In this document: in pieces, positions 46,184 through 54,355 of the stretch
Layout: the number at the start of each line of letters is the position of its first letter
How positions within the stretch are numbered: the first letter of the stretch is position 1
Assembly: GCF_004348895.1 (NCBI RefSeq)
Contig: NZ_RRZK01000008.1
Span: 62,001-126,000 of the forward strand
Direction: 5' to 3'
Length of the DNA stretch: 64,000 nucleotides
Source: Pseudomonas vancouverensis
Lineage (GTDB): Bacteria > Pseudomonadota > Gammaproteobacteria > Pseudomonadales > Pseudomonadaceae
Made by a program: the position numbers and the translations under genes
Notes under the pieces: generated by a model
Told to the model about the DNA's origin: nothing
Seen by the model: the letters and a program-made list of their open reading frames with translations, nothing else
Databases searched by the model: none

Positions 46184-49101
46184 CAGACGGCTCCCCTGGC
46201 AGCAACGGATTTCGGTTGGGCCGCGGTCTTGTGGCCACGAACCGATTGGTGGGCGAGGGCGGTGAGGATCAACAGCGTCGAGCCGACCACCACGGCGTAG
46301 ACGCCGATGTCGAAGAACAGCGCGCTGGCCAGGTGAATGTCGCCCAGCAACGGCACGCTGAAATGCCAGGTGTGGGTGGTCAGGAACGGATAGCCGACGG
46401 CCATCGCCCCGAGCCCGGTGACGGTGGCGAACAGCAAGCCGGTGCCCATCCAGCGCAACGGCCGCAGGCTCATCTGTGCCTCGACCCACTGGGTGCCGGC
46501 CACCATGTATTGCAGGATGAACGCCACCGACATCACCAGCCCGGCAACGAAACCGCCGCCCGGCTGATTGTGCCCGCGCATGAACAGGTAGAACGACACC
46601 ACCAGCGCAATCGGCAGCAGCAGGCGCACCAGCACCGCCGGCACCATCATGAAGCCGAGCGCGGTGTCGCTGGCGTGACGCGGGTTGACCAGGTCGGTGA
46701 CCACGTCGGGCGCCAGCAAGCGTTGTTGCGCCGGCAATTGCAGGCTTTCTTTCGGTGGACGGAAACGCCGCAGCAGGGCGAACACGGTCAACGCCACGGC
46801 CACCAGCACGGTGATTTCACCCAGGGTGTCGAAACCACGGAAGTCCACCAGCATCACGTTGACCACGTTGCTGCCGCCGCCTTCCGGCAACGCGCGGCTG
46901 AGGTAGAACGAGGAAATATCGTTGGGCGTCTGGCGCGTGAGCATGGCGTAGGCCAGCAGCGCCATGCCGACACCCACCGCCGTCGCCAGCAGCAGGTCGC
47001 GGATACGCCGCACCCGCGCCCGGCGCAGGCTGCTCGGCAGTGGCGAGACCTCTTCGATCCGTCGCGGCAACCAACGCAAGCCCAACAGGATCAGCACCGT
47101 GGTCACCACTTCCACGGCCAGTTGCGTCAGGGCCAGGTCCGGGGCCGAGAACCAGACGAAGGTCACGCAGGTCATCAGCCCGCAGACGCTGACCATGGTC
47201 AGGGCCGCGAGTCGGTGATACTTGGCTTGATAGGCCGCGCCAATCGCACAGATGATCGCCAGCAACCACAGGGTGACGAACACGATCGAACCCGGGATCT
47301 TCGGCCGGTCGCCCCAGTGCAGGTGGCTGTGCAACATCGGGATCAGGCCGGCGAGGACCGCGGCGAGCACCATCAGGAACAACTGCGCCTGCAGGCGCTT
47401 GGTGCCCAGGCGACGCTCCAGTCGCCGCGCCAGCTGCATCATCACCACCAGCGCGCTTTCGAACAGGCGCTGACCGTCGAGGCGGCCAATCAGCGGCGGG
47501 AAACTGAAGCGTCCGCGCTTGAGTTGATTACGCAGCAGCAGATACAGCACCGTGCCGCAGCCCATGGCGATCAGACTCATGATCATCGGCGCGTTCAAAC
47601 CGTGCCAGATCGCCAGGCTGTATTCAGGCAGGGGCCCGCCGACCACGGGTTGCGCGGCCATGGCCAGCAACGGGCCGATGACCTGGGCGGGGAAAATCCC
47701 CACCAGCAGGCAGGTGAACACCAGCAGTTCCACCGGTGCACGCATCCAGCGCGGCGGCTCGTGGGGCGTGTGCGGCAGGTCGGTGGCCGGTGGACCGAAG
47801 AACACGTCCACGGTGAAGCGCAGGGAATAAGCCACGCTGAAAGTGCCAGCAATGGTCGCCACGATCGGCAGGCTCAGTTCGACCCAGCGCGTGGCGTTGA
47901 TGAACACGGTTTCGGCGAAGAACATCTCTTTGGACAGGAAACCGTTGAGCAGCGGTACACCGGCCATGGAGGCGCTGGCAACCATGGCCAGGGTGGCGGT
48001 GAACGGGATCAGTTTGATCAGGCCGCTGAGCTTGCGGATGTCACGGGTGCCGCTTTCGTGGTCGATGATACCGGCGGCCATGAACAGCGAGGCCTTGAAC
48101 GTGGCGTGGTTGAGAATGTGGAACACCGCGGCCACGGCGGCCAGCGGGCTGTTCAAGCCGAGCAGCAGGGTGATCAGGCCCAGGTGGCTGATGGTCGAGT
48201 AGGCCAGCAATCCCTTGAGGTCGTTCTGGAACATCGCGCAATAGGCGCCCAGCAACAGAGTGCAAGCCCCGGCGCCGCTGACGATGTAGAACCATTCCTC
48301 GCTGCCCGACAGCGATGGCCAGAGCCTTGCAAGCAGGAACACCCCGGCCTTGACCATGGTTGCCGAGTGCAGGTAAGCCGAGACAGGGGTTGGCGCCGCC
48401 ATGGCGCGGGGCAGCCAGAAATGAAAGGGGAATTGCGCACTTTTACTCAGGGCGCCGATCAGGATCAGGGGTAACAGGATGGGGTAGAGGGCATGTGCGC
48501 GAATCAGCTCGCCGGCGGCCAGGACCTTGTCCAGGTCATAGCTGCCGACCACATGGCCGAGCAGCATGACCCCCGCCAGCAGGCATAAACCGCCGGCGCC
48601 CGTGACCATCAGCGCCATATAGGCGCCACGACGGGCGTCGCTGCGGTGATGCCAATAGCCGATCAGCAGGAACGAGAACAGGCTGGTCAGTTCCCAGAAG
48701 AACACGATCTGGATCAGGTTGCCCGAGATCACCAGGCCAAGCATGGCGCCCATGAACGCCAGGAAAAACGCGAAGAAGCGCGGTACCGGGTCGTCCGGCG
48801 ACATGTAGTAGCGGGCGTACAGCGACACCAGGGTGCCGATGCCCAGTACCAACATGGAGAACAGCCAGGCGAAGCCGTCCATGCGCAGGACGAAGTTCAG
48901 TCCCAGGCTGGGCAACCAGACATATTCTTCACGGAGGATGCCGCCGTGGGCGATCTGCGGGTACAGGAAAGCCACCTGAAGCGTGCCGATCAAAGCGACC
49001 AGACCTGCCAGCAAGGCTGCGGTATTACGTGCGTTGTGCGACAACACGGCCGCCAAACAGCTGCCCATGAAAGGCAGAAGCAGTAGAACTATCAGGGACA
49101 T
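46183..49101 (-). CDS. shaAB: Cation/H+ antiporter fused subunits A and B
   Basis: This is a 972-residue fusion. Residues about 1-780 are subunit A, homologous to NuoL, with the core Glu in FFWELTSLFSFLLIGYWHH and the Lys region SKSAQFPFHFWLPRAMAAPTPVSAYLHSATMVKAG. The last 150 or so residues are subunit B (SDTALGFMMVPAVLVRLLLPIALVVSFYLFMRGHNQPGGGF). The single A-B chain and the six-gene order AB-C-D-E-F-G match the Sha/Pha systems of Pseudomonas and rhizobia, which export Na+ or K+ in exchange for protons and support salt and alkali tolerance. First gene of the operon. Confidence 0.95.
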   Translation of the reverse strand: MSLIVLLLLPFMGSCLAAVLSHNARNTAALLAGLVALIGTLQVAFLYPQIAHGGILREEYVWLPSLGLNFVLRMDGFAWLFSMLVLGIGTLVSLYARYYMSPDDPVPRFFAFFLAFMGAMLGLVISGNLIQIVFFWELTSLFSFLLIGYWHHRSDARRGAYMALMVTGAGGLCLLAGVMLLGHVVGSYDLDKVLAAGELIRAHALYPILLPLILIGALSKSAQFPFHFWLPRAMAAPTPVSAYLHSATMVKAGVFLLARLWPSLSGSEEWFYIVSGAGACTLLLGAYCAMFQNDLKGLLAYSTISHLGLITLLLGLNSPLAAVAAVFHILNHATFKASLFMAAGIIDHESGTRDIRKLSGLIKLIPFTATLAMVASASMAGVPLLNGFLSKEMFFAETVFINATRWVELSLPIVATIAGTFSVAYSLRFTVDVFFGPPATDLPHTPHEPPRWMRAPVELLVFTCLLVGIFPAQVIGPLLAMAAQPVVGGPLPEYSLAIWHGLNAPMIMSLIAMGCGTVLYLLLRNQLKRGRFSFPPLIGRLDGQRLFESALVVMMQLARRLERRLGTKRLQAQLFLMVLAAVLAGLIPMLHSHLHWGDRPKIPGSIVFVTLWLLAIICAIGAAYQAKYHRLAALTMVSVCGLMTCVTFVWFSAPDLALTQLAVEVVTTVLILLGLRWLPRRIEEVSPLPSSLRRARVRRIRDLLLATAVGVGMALLAYAMLTRQTPNDISSFYLSRALPEGGGSNVVNVMLVDFRGFDTLGEITVLVAVALTVFALLRRFRPPKESLQLPAQQRLLAPDVVTDLVNPRHASDTALGFMMVPAVLVRLLLPIALVVSFYLFMRGHNQPGGGFVAGLVMSVAFILQYMVAGTQWVEAQMSLRPLRWMGTGLLFATVTGLGAMAVGYPFLTTHTWHFSVPLLGDIHLASALFFDIGVYAVVVGSTLLILTALAHQSVRGHKTAAQPKSVAARGAV

Positions 49102-49259
49102 AGGCTTCTAATCTGCGGAAGTTTGTGAAGCATCATACGTGCCAGCTCCCGGATCGCCAAACGCCAAGCTGTCGCAGAATCCTACACGGTAGTCCGAAAA
49201 TCCCTGATTCACATTGTTTCGAGGAGAAGCGTTGCCTGGGGCAGGTGCATTGCGATCAC

Positions 49260-49285
49260 CTTGTGGGAGCAAGCGCTCCCACAAG
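49260..49285. repeat. Perfect palindrome derived from REP
   Basis: An 11-bp perfect stem (CTTGTGGGAGC / GCTCCCACAAG) with a four-base loop lies 16 bases after the EamA stop codon on the minus strand. It is a REP-derived hairpin and may act in 3'-end formation for that gene. Confidence 0.7.
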
Positions 49286-49300
49286 GTGATGGGGTGCGAG

Positions 49301-50236
49301 TTACTCCTGCGGTTCCTGCTCCAGCGCTTCCTGCGTGGCAGCCGCTTTGGCCTTGCCCTTCAACTCACTGACAATCACCGCCGCCACGATCAACCCGGCA
49401 CCAACCAGCGCAATGCCCGGCAAGCGTTCCCCGGCGATACGCCCGACGATGCCGGCCCACACCGGTTCGCCGGCGTAAATCAGGGTCGCGCGGGTCGGTG
49501 ATACGCTTTTCTGTGCCCAGTTCATCGCCACCTGAATCGCCGCACTGGCCGCCCCCAGGCCCAGCGCGGTGCTCAGCAGCAGCCAGGAAAACTCGGGGAT
49601 CGCTTCGTGGGTTGGCACTATCATCAGGAACGACAGTGCCGAGGTCACCGCCAGTTGCACCGCCGTCACCCGGCGCACGTCGACTTGACCGGCGTAGCTG
49701 CTGATCAGAATGATCTCGGCGGCAATCGCCACGGCGCTGATCAGCGTGGCGATTTCGCCCGGGCTGAAGTTGAAAGAGGCGCCCGAAGGCCCGGACAACA
49801 ACATCAACCCGGTAAAGGCCATCATGATGCCGATGCTCGGCATCAGCCCCGGGCGACGCCCCAGCACCAACCATTGCAACAAGGGTACGAAGGGCACGTA
49901 GAGCGCGGTGATGAACGCCGACTGGCTGCTGGGAATGCTTTGCAAACCGACCGTCTGCAAACCGTAGCCAAGCAGGATCGCCACACCAATAAAGGTACCG
50001 GCCTTGAGTTCAAGCAGGGTCAACTCGCGCAGGTGGCGCCAGGAGAACAGCGCGACGATGCACGCTGCCGCGGCAAAACGCAGGCCGACGAAGAACATCG
50101 GGCCGCTGACGGTCATCGCATGCTGCACCACCAGAAAGGTGCCGCCCCAGACCATGGTGATCAGTATCAGTACACACTCGGCCTTGCTGAGGGAGGTGAA
50201 GCGGGAGGAAGCCTGGGGAGAGTTCAGCGACGTCAT
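49301..50236 (-). CDS. EamA/RhaT-family (DMT) transporter
   Basis: This is a 311-residue inner-membrane protein with ten helices in two EamA repeats. Its N-terminal repeat starts ILITMVWGGTFLVVQHAM and contains the family's conserved phrase GLQSIPSSQSAFITALYVPFVPLLQW. DMT proteins of this type usually export amino acids or other metabolites. The C-terminal tail is charged. It diverges from an XRE-cupin regulator 84 bases away, a common pairing in which the regulator controls the exporter. Start ATG 50236 is the only suitable one. Confidence 0.9.
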   Translation of the reverse strand: MTSLNSPQASSRFTSLSKAECVLILITMVWGGTFLVVQHAMTVSGPMFFVGLRFAAAACIVALFSWRHLRELTLLELKAGTFIGVAILLGYGLQTVGLQSIPSSQSAFITALYVPFVPLLQWLVLGRRPGLMPSIGIMMAFTGLMLLSGPSGASFNFSPGEIATLISAVAIAAEIILISSYAGQVDVRRVTAVQLAVTSALSFLMIVPTHEAIPEFSWLLLSTALGLGAASAAIQVAMNWAQKSVSPTRATLIYAGEPVWAGIVGRIAGERLPGIALVGAGLIVAAVIVSELKGKAKAAATQEALEQEPQE

Positions 50237-50283
50237 GACCTTGCACGCTACATAAGAGGGACGCACAATGCGCCGAATGTTGC

Positions 50284-50295
50284 GCAGTATACTGC
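50284..50295. promoter_or_regulatory. GCAGTATACTGC palindrome, candidate operator
   Basis: A perfect 12-base palindrome lies in the 84-base gap between the diverging EamA and XRE-cupin genes and also contains a -10-like TATACT. Its position suggests it is the regulator's binding site. Confidence 0.5.
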
Positions 50296-50320
50296 CCAAC
50301 CCCACCAAGTGAGCAATATA

Positions 50321-50884
50321 GTGCACAAAGATTCCACGCAGCGCGCCTCCGTCCTCCAGCACGTCAGCCAGAACGTTCGGCGACTGCGCCACGCCGCCGA
50401 CATGAGCCAGACCACATTGGCGGAAAAGTCCGGCGTCAGCCGGCGCATGCTGGTGGCCATCGAGGCGGGGGAGAAGAACGTCAGCCTGACCACCCTCGAC
50501 CGCGTTGCCGAAGCCCTTGAAGTCGGTTTCAGCGACCTGATCCAGGCCCCCGACGCCCGCGACCCCAGCCGCATCAACGAACTGGCCTGGACCGGTACGA
50601 TTCCCGGCAGTAGGGCGGTGTTGCTCTCCAAAGCTGCTGCCAGCCGCGAAGTCGAACAGTGGGAGTGGTGCCTGCAACCGGGGGAGATCTACCCCTCGGA
50701 ACCGGATGCCGATGGCTGGAGTGAGCAGATCTATGTCTTCGAAGGCTGCCTGACCGTGATGCTCGGCGAGCATGCGCAGAATATCGCGGCGGGCGAGTTC
50801 TTCATGTTCGCCAGCAACCAGCCGCACTGCTATCGCAACGACGGCGCGGTGGCGGCCCGTTTTGTGCGTAATGTGGTGATCTGA
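50321..50884 (+). CDS. XRE-family regulator with cupin domain
   Basis: This is a 187-residue regulator. An N-terminal Cro/C1-type helix-turn-helix (residues about 12-66, LRHAADMSQTTLAEKSGVSRRMLVAIEAGEKNVSLTTLDRVAEAL) is joined to a C-terminal cupin (about 110-185, LQPGEIYPSEPDADGWSEQIYVFEGCLTVML ... HCYRNDG), which would bind a small ligand. The start is GTG 50321; the next ATG would cut into the first helix. It diverges from the EamA gene, a likely target. An FAD oxidoreductase gene follows after 30 bases on the same strand. Confidence 0.88.
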   Translation: MHKDSTQRASVLQHVSQNVRRLRHAADMSQTTLAEKSGVSRRMLVAIEAGEKNVSLTTLDRVAEALEVGFSDLIQAPDARDPSRINELAWTGTIPGSRAVLLSKAAASREVEQWEWCLQPGEIYPSEPDADGWSEQIYVFEGCLTVMLGEHAQNIAAGEFFMFASNQPHCYRNDGAVAARFVRNVVI

Positions 50885-50914
50885 CCCGAACTTTAATAAG
50901 GAAGGAGCCTGACC

Positions 50915-52309
50915 TTGACCCATGACGCGGACATCCTGATCGTCGGCGGTGGCCTCAGTGGCGCGATGTTGGCGGCGCAACTGCTGCGTCTGCCGGGCAA
51001 GCGCAAAGTGCTGGTGATCGAGCCCCGCGCAGAGCTTGGTCGAGGCGAAGCCTACAGTGCAGTGGAGCTGGGCCACACGCTCAACGGCAACGCGGCACGG
51101 ATGAGCGTCGACCCGGACAATGCCGACGATCTCACCCAATGGCTGACCGAATACATCGCCGCCGGCGGCTGGCCGCAGTCCCATCAGCAGGCTGTACCGA
51201 TCAGCGAGCTGTTTCCGCCCCGGGGCATTTTCGGTCTGTACGCCCGCCAGCGTCTGGCAGAAGCGCAAGCGAAGGGCGCCTTGAACGGCTCGACGGTCGA
51301 GCACATACAAGCTGAAGCCGTCGATTTGCAAAGCGATGCCGACGCCGTGCACCTGACCTTGAGCGACGGCCAGCAATTGCAGGGGGCCTTTGCGGTGCTG
51401 GCCACCGGCATGTTTCCCGCCGCGCGTACCCCACAGACCCAATCCAGCGGCTTGAATGCCGCCGCACTCGATCCCTGGGATGTGGCCGCCATGCGCCAGC
51501 TCGATCCGCAATCGACGGTGCTGATCATCGGTTCGGGCCTGACCATGGTCGATGCCGTGGTGTCCCTCGAACAGGCCGGGCACCGCGGGCCGATCGAAGT
51601 GTTTTCCCGGCATGGCCTGCTACCCCATGTGCGCCGCCAGCCACCGGCCTGGGTCGACTTTCTTGCCGACGACCTGAGCATCCGCACACCCCGTCAGCTC
51701 ATGCGCGAACTGCGCCGCCACTGTCGCCAGGCCATGGCCGAGGGCATCGACTGGCAAGCGCCACTGGACACGATGCGTGCGCACATCGGCCGTTTGTGGC
51801 ATCAGGCCACGGACGTGCAGCGCCGCCAGTTCGTGCGGCATGTGCGACCCTGGTGGGAAAGCCATCACCATCGCTCGCCACCCTTGAGCGCCGAGTTGGT
51901 GGCGCGCCTGCATGGGGAAGGGCGGCTGCGCATTCACGCGGCGTCCTTCAAGGGCCTGGTGCCTGGTAGCGGAAACGGCGTGAGTATTTGCCTGCGCCGT
52001 CGCGGTGAGGCGCAGACTTGCGTGGTCAGCGGTGCAGCGTTGATCAACTCCAGCGGCATCGAATACGACTGGCGCCGGGTCGCCCGGCCACTGCCACAGC
52101 AACTGCTGGCCCGTGGACTGGTGCAGCCGGGGCCGTTGGCCTTGGGCATTGCGGCGCAGGTCGATGGCGCGGTGCTCGGGGCTGATGGACAGGCGTCCAG
52201 CCGCGTGTTCGCCATGGGGCCACCGCTGCGCGGCATGTGGTGGGAAAGTACCGCCGTGACCGACGTGGCGAGCCAGGCCAAGGCGCTGGCTGCGCGCCTG
52301 GTGCAATAA
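50915..52309 (+). CDS. FAD/NAD(P)-binding oxidoreductase
   Basis: This is a 464-residue flavoprotein with an N-terminal dinucleotide fold (ILIVGGGLSGAMLAAQLLRLPG), an ATG motif (FAVLATGMFP) and a second nucleotide fold (VLIIGSGLTMVDAVVSLEQAGHRGPIEVFSRHG). It resembles the HpnW/FAD-NAD(P)-binding family of uncharacterised hydroxyacylglutathione- or lysine-monooxygenase-like proteins. The start is TTG 50915, with a strong AAGGAGCC ribosome site; the nearby ATG 50922 is out of frame. Its substrate is unknown. Confidence 0.85.
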   Translation: MTHDADILIVGGGLSGAMLAAQLLRLPGKRKVLVIEPRAELGRGEAYSAVELGHTLNGNAARMSVDPDNADDLTQWLTEYIAAGGWPQSHQQAVPISELFPPRGIFGLYARQRLAEAQAKGALNGSTVEHIQAEAVDLQSDADAVHLTLSDGQQLQGAFAVLATGMFPAARTPQTQSSGLNAAALDPWDVAAMRQLDPQSTVLIIGSGLTMVDAVVSLEQAGHRGPIEVFSRHGLLPHVRRQPPAWVDFLADDLSIRTPRQLMRELRRHCRQAMAEGIDWQAPLDTMRAHIGRLWHQATDVQRRQFVRHVRPWWESHHHRSPPLSAELVARLHGEGRLRIHAASFKGLVPGSGNGVSICLRRRGEAQTCVVSGAALINSSGIEYDWRRVARPLPQQLLARGLVQPGPLALGIAAQVDGAVLGADGQASSRVFAMGPPLRGMWWESTAVTDVASQAKALAARLVQ

Positions 52310-52341
52310 AAAAACCGCAGCCCCTCACCCGGGCTGCGGTT
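52308..52341 (-). terminator. Rho-independent terminator of curlin operon
   Basis: An 11-bp perfect stem (AACCGCAGCCC 52313-52323 with 52331-52341) is followed on the minus strand by a run of eight T. It ends the csgBA operon. On the + strand the T run is lacking, though the hairpin directly follows the oxidoreductase stop. Confidence 0.85.
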
Positions 52342-52356
52342 GTTCATGCCGCGCGA

Positions 52357-53805
52357 TTATTGCTGCAACACTGTTGCCTGGTTGGCCGTACCGTACTGTT
52401 GCACGGTGGCGGTCTGGGTCATGCCGCTCTGGTCGACGCTGGCAATGTTGCCGGTGCCGCCCTGGGTCACATAAGCCACGTTCATGGTGTCAGCCTGCTT
52501 GACGGTGATCATGTTGTCGCTGCCATACAGCTGCGCGGTGTACGCCTGGTTGCCGCTGCCGGACTGGTCGAACTCGGTGCTGTTGCCCGAACCCACCGAA
52601 CTGCCCATTGCCAGGTTGGTTTCGCCACGCTGATCGGCGATGAGCACGTTGTCGCTGCCGTTCTGGTCGAAGTACAGCTCGTTGTACGAGTCGGCCTGGT
52701 TGATGGTGGTGGTGTTGCCGGTCCCGGTCTGGTTGGTGGTCACGACATGGCCGGCGCCATTCTGGGTGAAGTTGGCGACGTTGTTGGTGCCGTTCTGGTT
52801 GATGGTCGCCCGTTGGTTGCTGCCGAACTGGCCGCCGGACTGCGGGCCTTTCCAGTTGCTGGCATAGACCTTGTTGCCATTACCCACAGAGGTGGCGTTG
52901 AGCACATGGCTGTCGCCGCTCTGATAGGTGTAGTGCACGTTGCCGGTGCCTTGCTGGTACAGCGCCAGGGTCGAGCCGATGGACTCGAACTGGTCGGCAT
53001 AGATGGCGTTGAGGTCGCCGACTTGCAGCACCTGCGCCGTGTTGTTTTCGCCGAAGCTCTGGTCGACCACGGTTTCGTTGGTGTTGCCGTACTGGTTGAT
53101 GGTGGCCTGGCTGGCGAGCTGGGTGTCTTGCCAGACTTCGGTGCCGTTGGCGTCACCGTACTGGTTGATGGTCACGTTACCGCCCTGGCCGTTGCGCTGG
53201 TCGCCATAGGCATAGTTGTCGTTGCCGGCCTGGTTGATATTGATCTGCCCGCCGTTCTGGAACACCTGTTCGGCGGTGCCGTAGTTGGTGTTGCCGTACT
53301 GGATGATGGTCGCGTTGTTACCGACGCCCAGTTGCATCTGTTCGATGTTGGCTTCGTTGTTGTCGCCGAACTGGAAGGTCTGGGCAGTGGTGCCGTCCTG
53401 ACTGTCCTGATAGACGAACGAGAAGTTGCCGTTGCCTTGTTGCTGCTGCAACGCCTGACTGCTGCCCACGCCGATCGACTGGCTGGCATGGGCGGTGTTG
53501 AGGCTGCCGCTCTGTTGCTGATTGATGGTGCTGCCGTTTTCGTACAGCTGTTCGGCGTAGCCGGCGTTGTAGTTGCCGAGCTGGTTCTGGTTGATGGTGC
53601 TGGAGGCGTTGTCCTGCACCGAGGCCGCATCGTTGCCTTCACCGAGCTGTTGCTGGGTGGAGGTGCTGATCGGCGCCAGGTTCTGTTTCACGTCGGCGAT
53701 GTTGCTGGTACCGACCTGGGTCTGGTTGGACACGCTGTCGTCGGCCATTGCCTGGACACTGACGATGACCAGGATGGCGGCGGTGAGGGGCGTCAGTTTG
53801 AACAT
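52357..53805 (-). CDS. csgA: Curlin-repeat amyloid subunit (CsgA-like)
   Basis: This is a 482-residue secreted protein, about three times as long as enteric CsgA. After a signal peptide (residues 1-21, ending AMA) nearly the whole chain consists of degenerate curlin repeats of about 22-25 residues with Ser/Thr-x-Asn-Gln, a Gly-Asn pair and a later Gln (for example TINQYGNTNETVVDQ, TINQNGTNNVANFTQNG). Such repeats stack into beta-solenoid amyloid fibres on the cell surface. It ends in QQ after the last repeat. It is the last gene of a four-gene minus-strand operon, 27 bases after csgB. No csgC, csgE, csgF or csgG is in the window, so the secretion pore must be elsewhere. Confidence 0.88.
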   Translation of the reverse strand: MFKLTPLTAAILVIVSVQAMADDSVSNQTQVGTSNIADVKQNLAPISTSTQQQLGEGNDAASVQDNASSTINQNQLGNYNAGYAEQLYENGSTINQQQSGSLNTAHASQSIGVGSSQALQQQQGNGNFSFVYQDSQDGTTAQTFQFGDNNEANIEQMQLGVGNNATIIQYGNTNYGTAEQVFQNGGQININQAGNDNYAYGDQRNGQGGNVTINQYGDANGTEVWQDTQLASQATINQYGNTNETVVDQSFGENNTAQVLQVGDLNAIYADQFESIGSTLALYQQGTGNVHYTYQSGDSHVLNATSVGNGNKVYASNWKGPQSGGQFGSNQRATINQNGTNNVANFTQNGAGHVVTTNQTGTGNTTTINQADSYNELYFDQNGSDNVLIADQRGETNLAMGSSVGSGNSTEFDQSGSGNQAYTAQLYGSDNMITVKQADTMNVAYVTQGGTGNIASVDQSGMTQTATVQQYGTANQATVLQQ

Positions 53806-53832
53806 GATGGAACCTCCAAGGGGTGCAGGGCT

Positions 53833-54294
53833 TTAGCGATATTGTTTGACCGATACGCTCATGCCGTTTCCGGACTGGCTCACGGCGCTTTGCAGCCCCG
53901 TGCCGGCCTGGTCGATGCTGGCGCTGTTGTTGTTGCCGTTCTGGGAGATCTGTGCACGGTTGTGGCTGCCGGTTTGAGTGATCGAGGCATCGTTGCCGGA
54001 ACCTTGCTGGGTGATCATTGCCATCAGGTCGCTGCCTTGTTGCAGGATGTAGGCTTCCTGATTGCTGCCTGACTGGACGATGTTGCCGAGCAGCGACTGA
54101 CCGTTCTGTTGCACCAGCGCGATGTTGGCCTGGCCGTTCTGGTCGATCAGTGCGTGCTGACCCACGGGCGGTGGCAATTCACCCAGATCGCCGCCGGGAC
54201 CGAGGTCGCCGTTGTCCATCAGGTCATCGGCCCGCACGCCGGCAGCGCTGCACAGCAGGAGCAGGCAGAGCAGGGCGGCGGTCGATGTTTTCAT
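53833..54294 (-). CDS. csgB: Minor curlin / nucleator (CsgB-like)
   Basis: This is a 153-residue secreted protein. Signal peptide residues about 1-22 (LLCLLLLCSAAGVRA) are followed by an acidic linker (DDLMDNGDLGPGGDLGELPPP) and about five curlin repeats with Gln/Asn ladder positions (ALIDQNGQANIALVQQNG, SITQTGSHNRAQISQNGN). The C terminus is basic (SVKQYR), as in the CsgB nucleator, which anchors and seeds CsgA. Start ATG 54294 places the signal peptide correctly. It follows the Ig-repeat protein gene after 61 bases. Confidence 0.85.
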   Translation of the reverse strand: MKTSTAALLCLLLLCSAAGVRADDLMDNGDLGPGGDLGELPPPVGQHALIDQNGQANIALVQQNGQSLLGNIVQSGSNQEAYILQQGSDLMAMITQQGSGNDASITQTGSHNRAQISQNGNNNSASIDQAGTGLQSAVSQSGNGMSVSVKQYR

Positions 54295-54355
54295 GACAGG
54301 GTCCTTGAGTTGGGGGGCTGGCCCCACCGACCGAACCGGCCGGTGGGGCATGCAC

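Noticed and set aside
46216-48474. 752-codon open frame on the + strand across shaAB
   Set aside because: Antisense of a membrane-protein gene; the product is rich in His, Gln and Arg without family features.
52237-54072. 611-codon open frame on the + strand across the curlin gene
   Set aside because: It is the antisense of a low-complexity repeat gene, whose biased codons remove stops. Its product is Val/Ala/Gly repeats with no ribosome site and overlaps two well-supported genes.
52357-54294. Regularly spaced repeats as a possible CRISPR array
   Set aside because: The repeats are coding, degenerate and in frame with curlin proteins; there are no identical direct repeats with unique spacers and no cas genes.
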